DNA of 64,000 nucleotides. It comes from Isoetes taiwanensis (lineage: Eukaryota > Streptophyta > Lycopodiopsida > Isoetales > Isoetaceae). The position numbers were made by a program, and so were the translations under genes. A model generated the notes under the pieces. That model was not told the DNA's origin, did no database searches, and was given only the letters and a program-made list of their open reading frames with translations. Shown in pieces: positions 11,995 to 24,356 of this stretch. The stretch spans positions 7,766,017 through 7,830,016 of the forward strand of contig JAJEKV010000051.1 in the NCBI GenBank assembly GCA_021234155.1, given 5' to 3'. Numbering within the stretch: the stretch's first letter is position 1; each line of letters begins with the position of its first letter.

Positions 11995-14900
11995 CTCCTC
12001 CTTCATGTCACATTCCTGTTTCATAATGCCAATTTCAAGTTTGTGCTTGCTACATTTTTCTTCTCCTAAGGCCTTAGTGAGCAAATCTGCAATTTGATTG
12101 TCAGTTGACATATATACTACTTGTATCAAACCTTTTTGAACCAAATCCCTGACAAAATGCATATGTAGCTCAATATGCTTCGTTCTTTCATGCATTATAG
12201 GATTTTTTGTCATTGCTATGCAACTCATGCTATAACTTGACCGATTATCCTCGTGGTTATCCCCAAAATTTTCCCAATAATCCTTTTAACCATACAACTT
12301 CTTTAGCCACAAGAGACACCGCTATATATTCCCGCTCTCACAAGACATGGCGATCAAGATTGCTTTTTACTTCCATCACCTAACATAGTAACATACCCCG
12401 ACATGTGGGATTTTCGAGAACCGTGATCTCCCCGCCTAACTGCATCAGCATATGCTTTCTCGTGAGTTATGCCAGCTTTGTTCCATTTGTATCAGAGTCT
12501 ATCACTAAGTGTTCCTTCTTCAAATATCCGAGAATTCTTGTCGCTAGCCAATGTACCGTCCCTTTGATTGTTTTGCAAAGCAACTTAGAAAGTTAACTCC
12601 ATAAGTAATGTCGTAGACGGTACAAATAGCGCTACAGAGTAGACACCTCAATTAGTTCTTTGTACTAAGACCTTTCCATAATGCAGTTTGCTCGAAATCG
12701 CTTTTGGGCACATTTCATTACTTAATTTTGCCCCAACTACCATGTGGGTGTTTTAACTACAAGTACATGTCAGCCATACCTAACCTTTCTAAAAATGCCC
12801 TCAATATTTTAGTTTGTGTAAGTATCATCCTTTTTAGCTTCTTTCTACGACTTCCGCATCAAGAAAAACTTAAGATTCCTAGATCTATCATCTTAAATCT
12901 CTCTTTAACATTGGTTCTACAAATGATCCGGGCAAATTGCATTCATTTGATGCCATACGCTATCTACATAAAGCGCTATTATGCAAAATTTATCATTATT
13001 ATGTAAAACGTAGGAAAAGATTACTACTCTATTTTTTAGTTTTCAAACCTTGCACCTTTTAGAGTAATTGTCTATGCATATGTACCTCATTGTCTCTAGG
13101 CTTGTCTCAAACCATAAATCGCCTTCCTTAGCTTCCATACTATGTCCTCTCCTTGCTCGTGATCCCTCGTGCTGTTTTACAAAGATTTTCTTTTCTCAAT
13201 ATCCTGCGATTAAGAATGCCGCATTTCTACATCCATATGATGTAACTCAAGGTTACTGCATTTGCATATGCTAAAATGGCCCTAAACTAGTTAGTTTAAC
13301 AATAGGAGAAAAGCTTTCATAATCTATGCCTTTTTCCCGAGAAACCCCCGCGCGATGTCCGCTTATACTTTTGTAAGTTTCATCCGATCCCCGCTTAATC
13401 TTATAAACCCATTTGTTCCCAACTATATTTTTCCTTCGTGTATGCTTTACTAACTCATATATACGCCCTGATCATGCTAGAAATGACTGCATCTCATTGT
13501 TCATTGCACGCTTTCCATTCTTCTCTGTGATCTTCTCGCACTAATTGCTTCCATTAAAATCATTAGGTATTCCGTGACTAAACAAAGGCTACTATTATGA
13601 ACACTCATCATCCGCAAAAAAAACTGCCTGCAATCTTCTACTTTTTACCCCATTCTTGTCTTCCATATAATTCTTCGCCTACTTGCAAATTTTCTTTTAA
13701 ACGCTCAACTTCACTCTTATGCTTCTTAGGAGGTTGAGAATCTATTGCCTGCGACTTCCATCGACTATTGGTGTTTCTACGAACTGACTATGATCCGAAC
13801 CTCAATGCTATTATCATCATCTATATCTATAGGAATTTCAGATTTTATATTATCTACATTCTCCTCCTTAACTTTGGTATCCTTAGCATCTTTTATATTC
13901 TTTTCTATCTTTGTATAAAACTCCATTCACAAAGGTTACATCTCCTTAATATATACCTTTTTGGAATCCTGATTGTACAATCGATAGCCTTCGGCTTTCC
14001 ATCATAGCCAACGAGAAACGCCTCGCTGTTCGATCCTCAAGCTTTGTCCGTGATTCCTCCTCGAACATGAACATAAGCGACATCCATATGCTTTGAATTT
14101 ATATCATAATCGCTGTTCCCGCCGTCCATATTTCTTCTGGAGTGCCACCGCCAATGCTAATCAAGGCAACTGCTTTTGATATAGAATGCCGTTTTTAATC
14201 GGCTCGCCTTATAAGTAATTAGGCAGCTTTTGCATGTTTTAGCATTGCTCTTGCAAGATCTAATATCGTTTCTATTTTACGCTCTCAACCCATTCTCGCC
14301 GAGGACTATATCCGCAAGTAAGTCAGCTTCCGATTCTTTCTAGGCAAAAACCCTTGAACCTTGACAAGTATTCACCACCTCTGCCCTGACCTATACATTT
14401 AACCTTTTTACCGCCACATTCAAATTTCCGTCAGAATCGCTTAAATGCTTCTAGTGCTTGCCTTTTCTCTGCTAAAAAATAGCATTTGGCCCTTCTATCA
14501 GAGTCATCAATAAATAAAAATGTAATAATTTCTTTCCACTTTACACTTCTAATATTCATAGCCCAAAGAAGGTCTCAGATGTACTCAATTCAAGCAAGTC
14601 ACTTGCACTGCTTACTTTTTTAAAAGGTATTCTTTGTATGCTTTCCCTGTAGTATGCATCCACGGCAAATAAATTCATGTTTTTCATCCTGCAATCTATT
14701 AATCCCTTTTTAGCCATGTATTCAACATTCTTGGATATGTGTGTGAGCTTAGCCTTTCATGCCACAACTTAATCTGATGGGCTTATGACCGTATTCACAC
14801 TAATTACCTCATCTTGTTCAACTCAAATAAATCACCATTTCTTTAGCCAGAAATACCAGCTTTATTATTATGCAAGATTTCACATACTTTCTTGTCAAAT

Positions 14901-16150
14901 ATCACTCTATATCCCAACCACTCAATTGACTAACTGAGCATCAAATTTCCTAGATCAAGTTTGGCACACACAACACATCTTTTGCTTACTGTGTTTCCAT
15001 CAAGATCAAATAACCCAGCAAACCCACTCCTCTACTCTGTTGCAAATTTCTCGCTGCCTAATTGAATATGCCTCGCTTCTAATTTCTCGAAAGCATCCTG
15101 TAGCATTTCCGAGAGCAGACTACTTGACGCTTCGCCACCCACTCACACCTAATATAAGAGAGTTAGTATGCTGTATTACGCTTAATAGCAAGAAAGGCTT
15201 TATGAATTACCTCATCATCGCCTTTCTTCCACATTTGCTTTAAACACACATTCACAAGACTGATTTATTCTACCTCTTCCTCTTACACTTCCACGCAACT
15301 CCTCCTCTTCTCTTGATTCTTTGGACTAGAGCACTTAGAGGAAATATGTCCTCTCCCACCACAATTATAACAAAAATCTCTTTAGTTGGGGCCTTGACAA
15401 ATTAGCCTTCATATGACCATACTCATTGGCAAGCAAAACATGGACCACCCCCGCCTTCCTTACCTCCAATGCACTGGATCTACTAGCATATAAAACTCCT
15501 CGCCCTAATATTCTCATCTTTTACTTAATTTTTCTGCTCAATCTCAGACAAGCAATTCTTCTCGCTTTTCTCACTTACTCTTTTGCTACATTTCTATCGT
15601 GATTGCAATTTGTTCATAATCAGAAAATGCCTTTTGAAATAGCTAATAACCTTCTTTTGACAAAACAAAGACCAACAAATTTTTAAATCAAAACAATATC
15701 ATATCTAAAGTTTGAAAGAAACTTCCGCATTATCACCTTCATGATATTTAAGACGCCTTAGTTCTCCAAAACATCAATCATGGCGATGATTTACTTCTCA
15801 TAATTTTATAGAAGGTATAACCACATATCTTGTATGCATGTTCTGCAAATTTCAGCAAAATACTAGAGCCTACCTTGCTACAGATAATACCTTTAGCCTC
15901 AAGTGGTTTTGTCATGTTCTCACCAGACGTGACGCTCCAGCCTTGCTTTTCTATTTGCCTTTCTTCTTCTTGATTCCTCTATCGCTAATTTCAACTTCAA
16001 GTTCCTCGCCATTGCCTCTGCAGCCTTTTATCTCATTTCTTTGGCTGCTTCAATGATATCCCAAACCCCTTCGATGGAGAACCTCTTGATCTCGTTTATA
16101 TTCTGGGAGTGCCGATCCACCATTATAAACTTCTACGGCATTTAGCAACG
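11989..16150 (-). pseudogene. Copia element 2 gag-pol, broken frames
   Basis: Minus-strand polyprotein in many frame pieces. Gag is near 15300-16150 and includes a CX2CX4HX4C zinc knuckle, CYNCGGRGHISSKC, at 15332-15373. A YVD-type reverse transcriptase box (ALYVDSVW) is visible near 12959-12970, its second Asp not readable. The best-preserved part is the RNase H end at 11989-12228: HERTKHIELHMHFVRD, then STDNQIADLLTKALG, the standard copia C-terminus. Integrase lies between in poor condition. As written it cannot make a full polyprotein. The stop overlaps the 3' LTR boundary by a few bases, which is normal for copia. Confidence 0.85.
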
Positions 16151-16178
16151 ATGCTCCAAAGTGGGTGGTCATGGTGCT

Positions 16179-16191
16179 GGCTCTGATACCA
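16179..16191 (-). promoter_or_regulatory. Primer-binding site of copia element 2 (initiator Met tRNA)
   Basis: The minus strand reads TGGTATCAGAGCC one base inside the 5' LTR. This is the classic plant copia primer-binding site, complementary to the 3' end of initiator methionyl-tRNA, where minus-strand DNA synthesis starts. Confidence 0.95.
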
Positions 16192-16192
16192 A

Positions 16193-16817
16193 TGTAAAGA
16201 TATGAAAATCTCTGTAACAGTTATTCAATAATAACAATCTGTACTTCACAAACAAAGCAACTCAGAGACAACTCAAAGATAACAGATAATGAATCTGTTC
16301 TTCTGACCAGCAACTAACTTGGCTTAACAGGTGCAAGAAATTTACAGATGGATAGCACAATCCATGAGTTTATTCACCGCGAATTAAAGCGCATCCAGTA
16401 ACAAACCCAGAAAGGAGAAGAAGGTGTTCGGCCGCAGCTATTCAATCCGCATCAGAAGAAGTTCGGCAGCAAAGGAAGTATGTGCAGAAGCTTCATCAAG
16501 CAAATCCGACCGCAGTAACTGCTAAATCGCTGCGCGAGCTCCATCGTGCAACCGCATCAGTAATCCAAGCAAATCCGCCGAGCTCCATCAAGCAAATCCG
16601 CCAGGCGAGAGGTTATCAATCAAGCTCGCCATCTCTAAGCAAATTCAACATCCGATCATCAACAAATTTATCCAAGAAAATTTTCGATACCAAAGCCGTA
16701 GAGCCCGCTTCTTGACGCTTTATTCTTGATTTTGGTTTCCACCGTTAATATTCCTCGCCACGCAATTATCCATGACCTTAATATACAAATATTTGTGACA
16801 TGATAAACATTCTAACA
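16193..16817 (-). repeat. 5' LTR of copia element 2
   Basis: Partner of 11346-11994. Differences from the 3' LTR cluster at short CG-containing replacements (for example CCTCGCCACG here, CCTGCCACG there) rather than being spread evenly. Confidence 0.93.
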
Positions 16818-17168
16818 AATTTCGTACAAGTCACAAAACCGCGGCTCCTCGAAATTTTCCGAGGCTCTATTCTTGAGTTTCTGCTCATGCTTTTGCATAG
16901 TTCGCGACAATCGCTTTGTTTGATTTAATTCCTGTGATGATCTTCAACAATGAGTCAAGGATCTCCTAAATCCAAGATTTCGGACAAAAGTACAACAGAG
17001 AAACAGAGGGATTCGAGGGCAAAGGAAAACAGTGGAAACAGAGAAATGGTATTAATAGGATCTGGTGGGCAAAGGAAAACATAGAAACATGGGCTCCCCA
17101 ATGAGGGAACTTTACTGTGATAAAAATGGCCTATAATCCCCTAATTTCAACAAACTATTATGTATCGG

Positions 17169-17278
17169 TAATCTTTCATTAAAGACATTACGCCATGTAA
17201 AAGGGCCCTACGGCTCAGCCGAAGTCCGCGGCACCACCCCACCCCTTACACGCATAATGGCCTCCCTAATGAAGATTA
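17169..17278. repeat. Inverted-repeat hairpin at the start of repeat unit 2
   Basis: The left arm TAATCTTTCATTA (17169-17181) pairs with the right arm CCTCCCTAATGAAGATTA (17261-17278). It is homologous to 5160-5305 with a shorter, diverged interior. Confidence 0.55.
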
Positions 17279-17324
17279 CCTGGACGCACAACCGCTTGGA
17301 GAAATTAATACCCATTAGAAATTT

Positions 17325-20300
17325 TTTTTGAAGAACTCGTACAAGAATATATTAAAAAGAATGGTAATGTTACAAAGCAAGTGAGAGGAAGGAGAATCAC
17401 CGCAAAGAGACAAAGTGATACCTCGACACTCCACAACAATCGCAACTCTCTATCAGCCAGACAAACCTACATCACCATCTACCACACCTAAGAAGTCCTC
17501 CGGCCAATGGAAAACTTCCGCCTACTAATCCTCGAACACCCAAAAAGCTTTTGAAATAGCTTCAGACTGAGTCGCAGGAATCGTGAGAGGCCGCAGGCCG
17601 AATCCCCCGAAAGATCCACAACCGCCGCCTAAATCAATCAACCACACCAACCAAGCCACGACAGATGCAGGCTTGCTGCATTTAGCCGCTAAGCACCGTG
17701 GATATACATGAAGCGCGAATCGTTGGCTATTCAATCTCACCTCGAATTGCAGCCCCTCGGCACTCCAAACTTCGTGCAACCCGCAAAGTGAGGGCATAAA
17801 ACCGCATAATGCCCACGCCTCACATGAAGGCCACAACAAGGGCAAAGAGGTCACACCGGCCTAAACTCGACTCACAAGGAATTCACCCGATACAAATGGG
17901 CACCACTCCGCCATTTAAGCACCGCTGAACCTTCTGGGGAAGTGAGCTCCATGTCCACGCCCAAACCGAAAGGCCATCGAGAACCCTGGCCGCAGAGACC
18001 ACTTCACCCAAGGGGCAGAGTGTCATGAATAGCCAACACCCGTAACAAGACCAGCACAAAACAAGAAGATACAACATCCTGATGAACCTTCCAAACCTGC
18101 ACCACCACATCACCCCAGGACTATAGGTGTGTAGCTAATACTCCCCGGCCACTCGTTCCCTGCATAGCCCGCCACGCTTCAGTAAAAGTTTAACTCGAAG
18201 AACTCCCACGAAGCTACTGACCATCCCAATACTCAATCCTCCAAGGTGAGCAGCTCAGCTTCTCCAACCGCCTCGGCCCCGAAAGCATGCACGCGGCGTA
18301 CCAAGGGCAGCACACAGGGGGTAGAGGAACCCACAAGAAAGGAGAAGAGTGGTGATAAACCGAGGCATAATCTAGCCGGGAAGAGCACACTCCACGCGAT
18401 CCCAAGCCCAAGAACACCCCCGTGAGTAGTGCTGGGATGCATGTGGAAAGGCCTGAGACCATACAACAAAGGCCTTGGCAACTCTACATGCACGCATCTA
18501 CTTTCCAAATGCCACACAATGGCTAAGAGATTGCCACAATAGTGCCGCACTGTGAGAAGATGCCCATCCTAATGCTCCAAATAAACTTAGAGACCAACAC
18601 CTTACTATGCAAAGGCTAAATCCGTAATGGCTAAGCCCTCTATCTCCCGGGCGAGACACTTCCACTGCCACTTTAACAACCGCCTTCATCATCCCCCACA
18701 CAAAAATTTCAACAATCTTATCCCAAAGCCCGTGATCTTACCCTCAGAGCTAACATCGCATGCCGAGTACACATGAGTGCTACAAAGCACCGACTTGGCA
18801 ATAGTGACTTACCCTCGCCATGGACAACTTGGTTACCCTTCCACCAATGAGTGTTTCGCAACCCCCGCAAAATCTCATCCCACACCCTCCCATGGAAACA
18901 TCCCTCCAAAGGAATACCCAACAGCTTAGGTACACACATTACCGAAGCACCTTCCAAGGAATAGAGCCAAACAAGGGGAGAGGCGGAGTCAATCAAGCCC
19001 ATAATGCGAGCATTTGCCCCAATTCGTAAGAATGCCTCGAGGCCAAGGAGAAAGTATCCAAAGAAACCTTCACATTCCGGCAGAAATTTCTTCGCCAATT
19101 AAGAAGAGAAAAGTGTCACCTGCTGAATCGTTAATAATCCACTACCATCCCGTGATCCGGCCCATCCACCACCCTCCCTCCACCGCGTACCAAAAACAAC
19201 AGACAAAGGCTCCGCCACAATCAGAACAAAATGGTGCCAAGCGGCACCTCGACGCACTCTCCGCCTAAGGAGAAAAGCGCGAGGGACTACCCCGCACACC
19301 ACCGCAGGCCCGTACGACCTATGCGTACCATGTGATCGTTCTCAGAAGCGTGACCACAACTCAACGCTAACATCATGGCGCATAAGAACTCCCAATCTGA
19401 CACTATCATAAGCTTTGGCAAAGCCGTTTAAGATAGGCAATGCCTTGACCTCCGTTTCTCCTCGCCCAATAAAGGCCCTCATAAGTCACAAGAATATTAG
19501 TCAAAATGTTCCTCCCAGAACAAACCCGCATCAGACCTTACTAATGGAAGAAGTCAACACGCTTCAACTTCGCCGTGGCTTAGTCAATCTTGTACACGTA
19601 GGACAACAAAGGATATAGGCCTCCAATCATTAATAGTAGAAGGTCAAGCTAACCTAGGAATCAAGGAATGCATGCCAGATTCAAGATCCTATCCATGTGA
19701 GTAAGATCAAGAAAGAACTCAAGATACACCCGTACAATGACTCACCAAACCCCACTCCCAATAAGTTCAAAGAACTCCACAGTGGATGCCATCCACCCCC
19801 GTGACATTTATCCTGCGGGCTGGTTTTGCCATACATGCTCCGCCTAAATCCTCTCCGAGAGCTTCCCGGCCCAAGCTCCACGCTGGTGAGGCAAAATAGG
19901 ATGGCTTAACAAAATTTCAAAACAAGCTCCCGTGATCTCCCCGCCATAGGGAAGAGGCCAGCAAGAAAACCTCGAGAAATGAGCATGCACATACCGCGAA
20001 CTCGATCCTCCAAAGTCCTACCATCAGCAGCGGGACGCATAGATGCCGCGATATCGCCAGCTTAGCCGCTTCCTAAGAACACCGACTTAACTTGTATCCC
20101 CCTCCTTCAACTGTATGGGCTGCCTTCACACGCCATTTCATGCACTTTTAACCTCGCTTCCAAAGCAACAATATACTTTCGCAACACTGCGATTCTCCTA
20201 ATGCTACCGAAGGTCAGCGCTCCAATCTTCCAAATTCTCGATAAAGACTATGCAACTCCCTGGGCCACCTCACGCACACGCTACCAAAGACCTTTAGCAA

Positions 20301-23134
20301 AACGCCCACCCCTCGCTAACGCTAGCCACCATACCGCATATACCCTTCCAGATGAAAGGTATCGTTACAACTCCCCGCACTGCCGAACTGCAGATCGTAC
20401 TTAAGGCCGCAAGTGTTCAAACTAACACCGCCCCGAGAAGGCCGAGTACCGCACTCGACCGACAAAACCCGAGGGTAATGACGCAATGGAGGCAGATGCA
20501 CGTTACCCGGGCGCAGCGAGGGCACACCATCCACGCGCATGGGGAAGCATAGTGACCGTCATGCCTAGCATACTTCCTACTGCTCAACTGCCATTACAAT
20601 AGGTGAAAGATAAGTCCCTGTGGACCTCAACTACAAACTTAACAAATCCAGACCATCGGGTCCTCTCAAATCCCTCGCATAAGCTGGTGCTGAACTGCAG
20701 AGCAATCTTCTACCGCCTACCATATTGAAATCCCTAACAACAACTAAGCAACCTGAACCCACCAAGGGCTCTCGCCAAGAACTTATTCCTCCGGACCGTG
20801 GGTCTACAAAGCACCCTCACTGAGAAGGCTGATTAGGCATAAACATTAACGACCCCACTCTTGCCCGCCTCCAACCACTTAATTACGCTCACCAACAAAC
20901 CTGCTCGGCCGCAGAGTATGTGACCTCGCATTAATCCATCTTCCAAGCAATAAGAGTACCCCCACTAGTCCGCCTTAAGAAGAAGCACAAAGCCAAACCG
21001 GGCCACCAACCATATTCATGAGCCTCGACATATCACCCCAGGACACTTATGCTCCCCGACGCAAATAATATCGACGAATCAGCTGGCGCTTAAAGAAATA
21101 CTCGCCCTCTTACTACTAGAGTGACCGCACCCCCCATTCCAACCGAGGATCACCTATTCATATCTCGTGAGGAGAAGTATCCAAACACATGCCTACCACT
21201 GTGCCATCACCACCTACGAGTCAAAGATCTAGAGCCGAGGATTAATCACAAAGAATGCGACTCCACAAACATTTACGGAGACATGCCCACTCCCAACACG
21301 GTTGAAGTCCCCTGTGCACCTCCCACAGTAGTCACAAGGGCCACAACTGTGATATTCCACTTCCAACACGGTTGGAAGTCCCTCGTGCACTCCATAGAGT
21401 CATGGGCCACTCAGTTCTACCTCCAACCGGTTAAGTGCCACCACCTCATGCTCAAGACATACCGCCATCGGGATATCCCGTGCTAGATCACCAAATTTCA
21501 CAACCCTCGGCCTCCCCCTCGTGATCTACACACAACCAAATCATCCGAAGCCTCCTCCCCAGCCACCACGCCCCTAGCCTCACATCAAAGGGCGCCAAAG
21601 AAGAAGCTCAGCCTGCCTCGCCCCACACCACCTCTCCCAACCACACCACTCGCCCAACGCCACTTCACCGCACTACTCTGAAAGTCTCTCGCTCGCGGAC
21701 CTCGGGGAATCAGGAATCCTGCCCTCAGAGATCAACACCTCGCAACCCCTACCACATCACAAGCAATCTGCAAGCAGGACTAGCAGGATCATCAATGTGG
21801 TCAAATGGTAGCACAATAGATGGAAACATCCGGATCTCGTGAGCCATTCAAAAGCTTCCAAACTAAAAAGAAAATGCCGTGACCACTAATGCGACTTGAA
21901 GAGAAGTAGGCACAGGCCGCAAAGCAGTGTGAGCAACACAGATTCGGGGGACCGCATAAATAGAATGAGACAATATACACCTGTGCCACAATATAGAAAC
22001 TAAGAAATCAGGGTAACCATCAGTCGAGGAAGATCCCGGACCGAACCAACACGATTTTAACCGCCAAAGAACCGGGTGGACATTGCCGAGTATAATACTA
22101 ATACAAATACATATGAATTTCACCAACGATCCACCCCCACTAACCACTGTCGCGACAAGACTCCAAATTTCAAACATGATTATTAGGAAGAAATTATTTG
22201 GTAAGAATTCCCAGAGAGACCTATACCTAGTAAAACCAATCCGCCTCAGATGTCCAAAGAAGCCAAGAGCTAAACCTCCTCGCGGTCCAATACGTGAACC
22301 CGTGAAATAGCCCAACACCTAAAATGAAACTAGATTCTCACAATCAACATGCCCGGTATGATCACATCTATCCATGGAGTCTCCGAAGAGTCATAGTCAA
22401 CAAGAGTGATGATCCTCCACAAAACTTCGTGAGTTTTGAACACCTGCAGCTTCTACACCGGAAAGCTCATGCTTTAATCCAATTCAAACCCCTACTGAAA
22501 GTGGATGCGAAAGGCAACAAGGTTGCTCCGCCAGTCGGGCGCGACAGGATTTGGGCCGCCAGCCTGCACCCCCTCGAGAGGTATCCGTGAGGCACCCCAG
22601 AGACACATCAGCTACATGCACCCTAGAAGAGGGCGATCACTGCTAGTGATCCCTTCCCGCTACGCGCAGGGTATCACGTGCATCCAGCCTAAAGGGGCAT
22701 GCTTGATGGAATCAAGACCGAGTCTCCAAAACACAATCTACTTGGGTCTGTAATTCATACAGAGTAAAGAGCAACCACATACCTCTCAACCAAGGATTCC
22801 AAGAGCTCCTCATCTCCGCCACCAATTGCATAATGCCACTTCTACAGCCATGCATGGCCGAGACCCGCCCTTCCCCATCGGAGGATTCTTTCTCCTCGCC
22901 ATCTCCCTTGGCTTCAGCCCCAGCTTCGCGAGGCTCAATCGAGCCCCCATCAGCCCCGGCTCCGCAGAGCTATGTCATCCGGACTGTCTGGAAATCAGCT
23001 GTTTGCAGCAATAAATCACATGCAAAACAGCTGATGCTATACAATCATTGGAAAGAGCTCGAGCAAGCTTCCAACGAGCCCAAGCACGCCCAAAAAATCC
23101 GACACCAGATAAGAGAGATATTACCGATCCTACG
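17325..23134 (-). mobile_element. Near full-length L1-like LINE inserted in repeat unit 2
   Basis: A 5.8-kb minus-strand non-LTR element. The 14-bp direct repeat CCCATTAGAAATTT flanks it at 17311-17324 and 23135-23148. Its 3' end carries an A run (T8 at 17322-17329 on the plus strand), as expected from target-primed reverse transcription. Repeat unit 1 has the empty site (GCTCATTAGAAATTTGCCAC near 5339). It contains an endonuclease and a reverse transcriptase. The 5' part (about 21500-23134) should hold the 5' UTR and ORF1, but I recognised no ORF1 motif. A motif of about 30 bp (CAACACGGTTGAAGTCCC and variant) is repeated about 70 bp apart at 21295 and 21365. Confidence 0.9.
17400..21110 (-). 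pseudogene. LINE ORF2: endonuclease and reverse transcriptase, broken frames
   Basis: Minus strand, many frame changes. At about 20300-21100 is an exonuclease-endonuclease-phosphatase domain: FFLRRTSGGTLIAWK, then an RDFNMV motif at about 20715-20740 matching the GDFN catalytic block. At about 19000-20000 is the reverse transcriptase: GRNILTNILVTYEGL, a KRLCQS-YDSVR stretch matching 'FAKAYDSV', then RVRRGAAW matching 'RQGCPL' and LIVAEPLSVVF. At 18718-19098 PKLLGIPLEG and GRVWDEILRGLRN give the thumb region. It nicks target DNA and primes cDNA synthesis there. The YxDD box could not be read, probably lost in a frame break near 19100. Confidence 0.85.
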
Positions 23135-23760
23135 CCCATTAGAAATTTGCCACATCGCATCCAAAGAAACCGTTTAGAAGATTTCAAATGGTTATGGCGC
23201 CATGTAGATCGCGATCCGCGACTCAGCGAGATAGCACCGCAAGACGTAAGGCCGCGATCTACAACCGCTTATTGGAACCGCTTTACTTTCTTTGTTATTT
23301 CATTCGTGACAAAGACTGAGATGATGGATCCATCAACCATTTATACATCAATTGATTTTATAGCTTAACCGATCTTGCAATTCTTTCTATCCGGTTCAAG
23401 GAATACAGTAATAAGTCAAGCAAAACCGCTCGAAATTTCTTCAGGCTCGTTTGAGTTTTGTTCATGCTTTGCAGAAAGTTCAAGACAATCATCTTCTTGT
23501 TTGATTTCATTCTCGCATAATATCTTCAACAATGCTCAAAGTGGGATTTTGGAAATAAAAAGCATAAACAGAGAAGCAGAGATTCAGTGGCAAAAGGAAG
23601 AAGCTGTGTGAAACAGAGAAATGTGGCATAAATGTAGGGATTCGTGGGCAAAGGAAAACAGAGAAACATGGAAGGCAGCAGCACCGCTCCTCAATGGCGG
23701 GGGAACTTCTACTCTGTATAAAAATAGCCTATAATCCCAGTAATTTCGAATAACCAGTTA

Positions 23761-24101
23761 TTACGCTTTTGGGCCTTTCGTGGATGACGTAGGCTATCCA
23801 TCAAATAACATACCAAGGAATTGCTTGTCCAACATGGACGTTAAATCGGGCCATTGGGCGCCGTGAAGAAAATGAAGGATTTTGGGAACTTTGTTTAGTT
23901 GTGCATTTTTTCTGACATGTAAAAACAATGCACGTACCAGATTACTCAAACGACTTGGCTAGAAATCTAATCCGTCAATTTTCATTCCCGTAGCAGAGGC
24001 GAGGTAAAAGCTCCGGCCTCAATTTTACAAGACGATTAATACCTTTCGGCATCTATCGGATCTCTCAGTATCCCAAATTGTCAAGAGAATTCTTAAAGTA
24101 G
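23761..24101 (+). promoter_or_regulatory. Probable promoter and 5' UTR exon of the DUF4057 gene
   Basis: This is the gap between repeat unit 2 and the coding region. No convincing TATA box was seen. It ends with a strong plant splice donor (GGTAAGTATC, GT at 24102-24103), followed by about 230 bp of T-rich sequence and an acceptor (GTTTTAACAG ending 24330). The 5' UTR therefore probably has an intron at 24102-24330, common in plant housekeeping genes and often boosting expression. The transcription start is not determinable. Confidence 0.45.
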
Positions 24102-24356
24102 GTAAGTATCTTAGCTTGGGATCTGTCGTCTTGCTGTTCACATTTTCTTTCTGCTGAATATCAAATGAATTGTCCATTCTGTTCCATCTGCATTGCACGT
24201 AATGTAGATCTTGTGGCTAGATGATTATTTTCAATGTATTGTTGAATTTGCTCATACTAATCTAGATAGATCTACTCCGGATTCTATAAGTACCTAATAA
24301 AACGAGCTCCTAAATAAAGTGTTTTAACAGAGATAGGTGTGTATGTAAGCATAGGA

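Larger units (their letters stand above)
11346..16817 (-). mobile_element. Ty1/copia LTR retrotransposon 2, inserted in repeat unit 1
   Basis: A 5.47-kb minus-strand element bounded by direct repeats of 649 and 625 bp that start TGTTAGAATG and end TTACA in element orientation, satisfying TG...CA. A canonical primer-binding site follows the 5' LTR and a purine tract (complement CTCCTCCTT, 11995-12003) precedes the 3' LTR. The flanks (11310-11345 and 16818 on) align to the two sides of an uninterrupted stretch at about 23370-23450 in repeat unit 2. A clean 5-bp target duplication is not visible (TATTG versus AATTT). A gag zinc knuckle and a C-terminal RNase H place gag-pol in the expected orientation. 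Confidence 0.92.
5160..17168 (+). repeat. Outer repeat unit 1 (interrupted by two copia elements)
   Basis: First of two head-to-tail copies of one repeat. Its own sequence is 5160-5481, 9892-11345 and 16818-17168; the rest is inserted copia DNA. Unit 2 has the same order of blocks: hairpin, GAGAAATTA, CATTAGAAATTTGCCAC, GAGATAGCACCG, GTTATTTCATTC, GATCTTGCAATTC, GCAAAGGAAAAC, TAAAAATxGCCTATAATCCC. Unit 1 additionally carries about 1.3 kb of LINE reverse-transcriptase sequence (about 9965-11270) that unit 2 lacks. The unit could be a LINE with unit 2 as an internal-deletion derivative, or a non-coding repeat into which a LINE piece inserted. Confidence 0.7.
17169..23760 (+). repeat. Outer repeat unit 2 (interrupted by an L1-like LINE)
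   Basis: Second copy of the repeat, directly following unit 1. Its own sequence is 17169-17324 and 23135-23760, so it is about 0.8 kb without the LINE. It keeps the sites where copia 1 and copia 2 sit in unit 1 in uninterrupted form, and it lacks the LINE reverse-transcriptase block of unit 1 (the join is near 23338-23372). It ends about 340 bp upstream of the likely 5' UTR splice donor of the DUF4057 gene. Confidence 0.7.

Noticed and set aside
17525-20540. Minus-strand open frames as separate small genes, and plus-strand frames opposite them
   Set aside because: The minus-strand frames are pieces of one LINE ORF2 broken by frame changes; plus-strand frames are their shadows.
24339-24356. 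Upstream Met as start of the DUF4057 protein
   Set aside because: It adds six residues without family similarity and lies within the likely 5' UTR after the intron acceptor; the Met at 24357 fits better.
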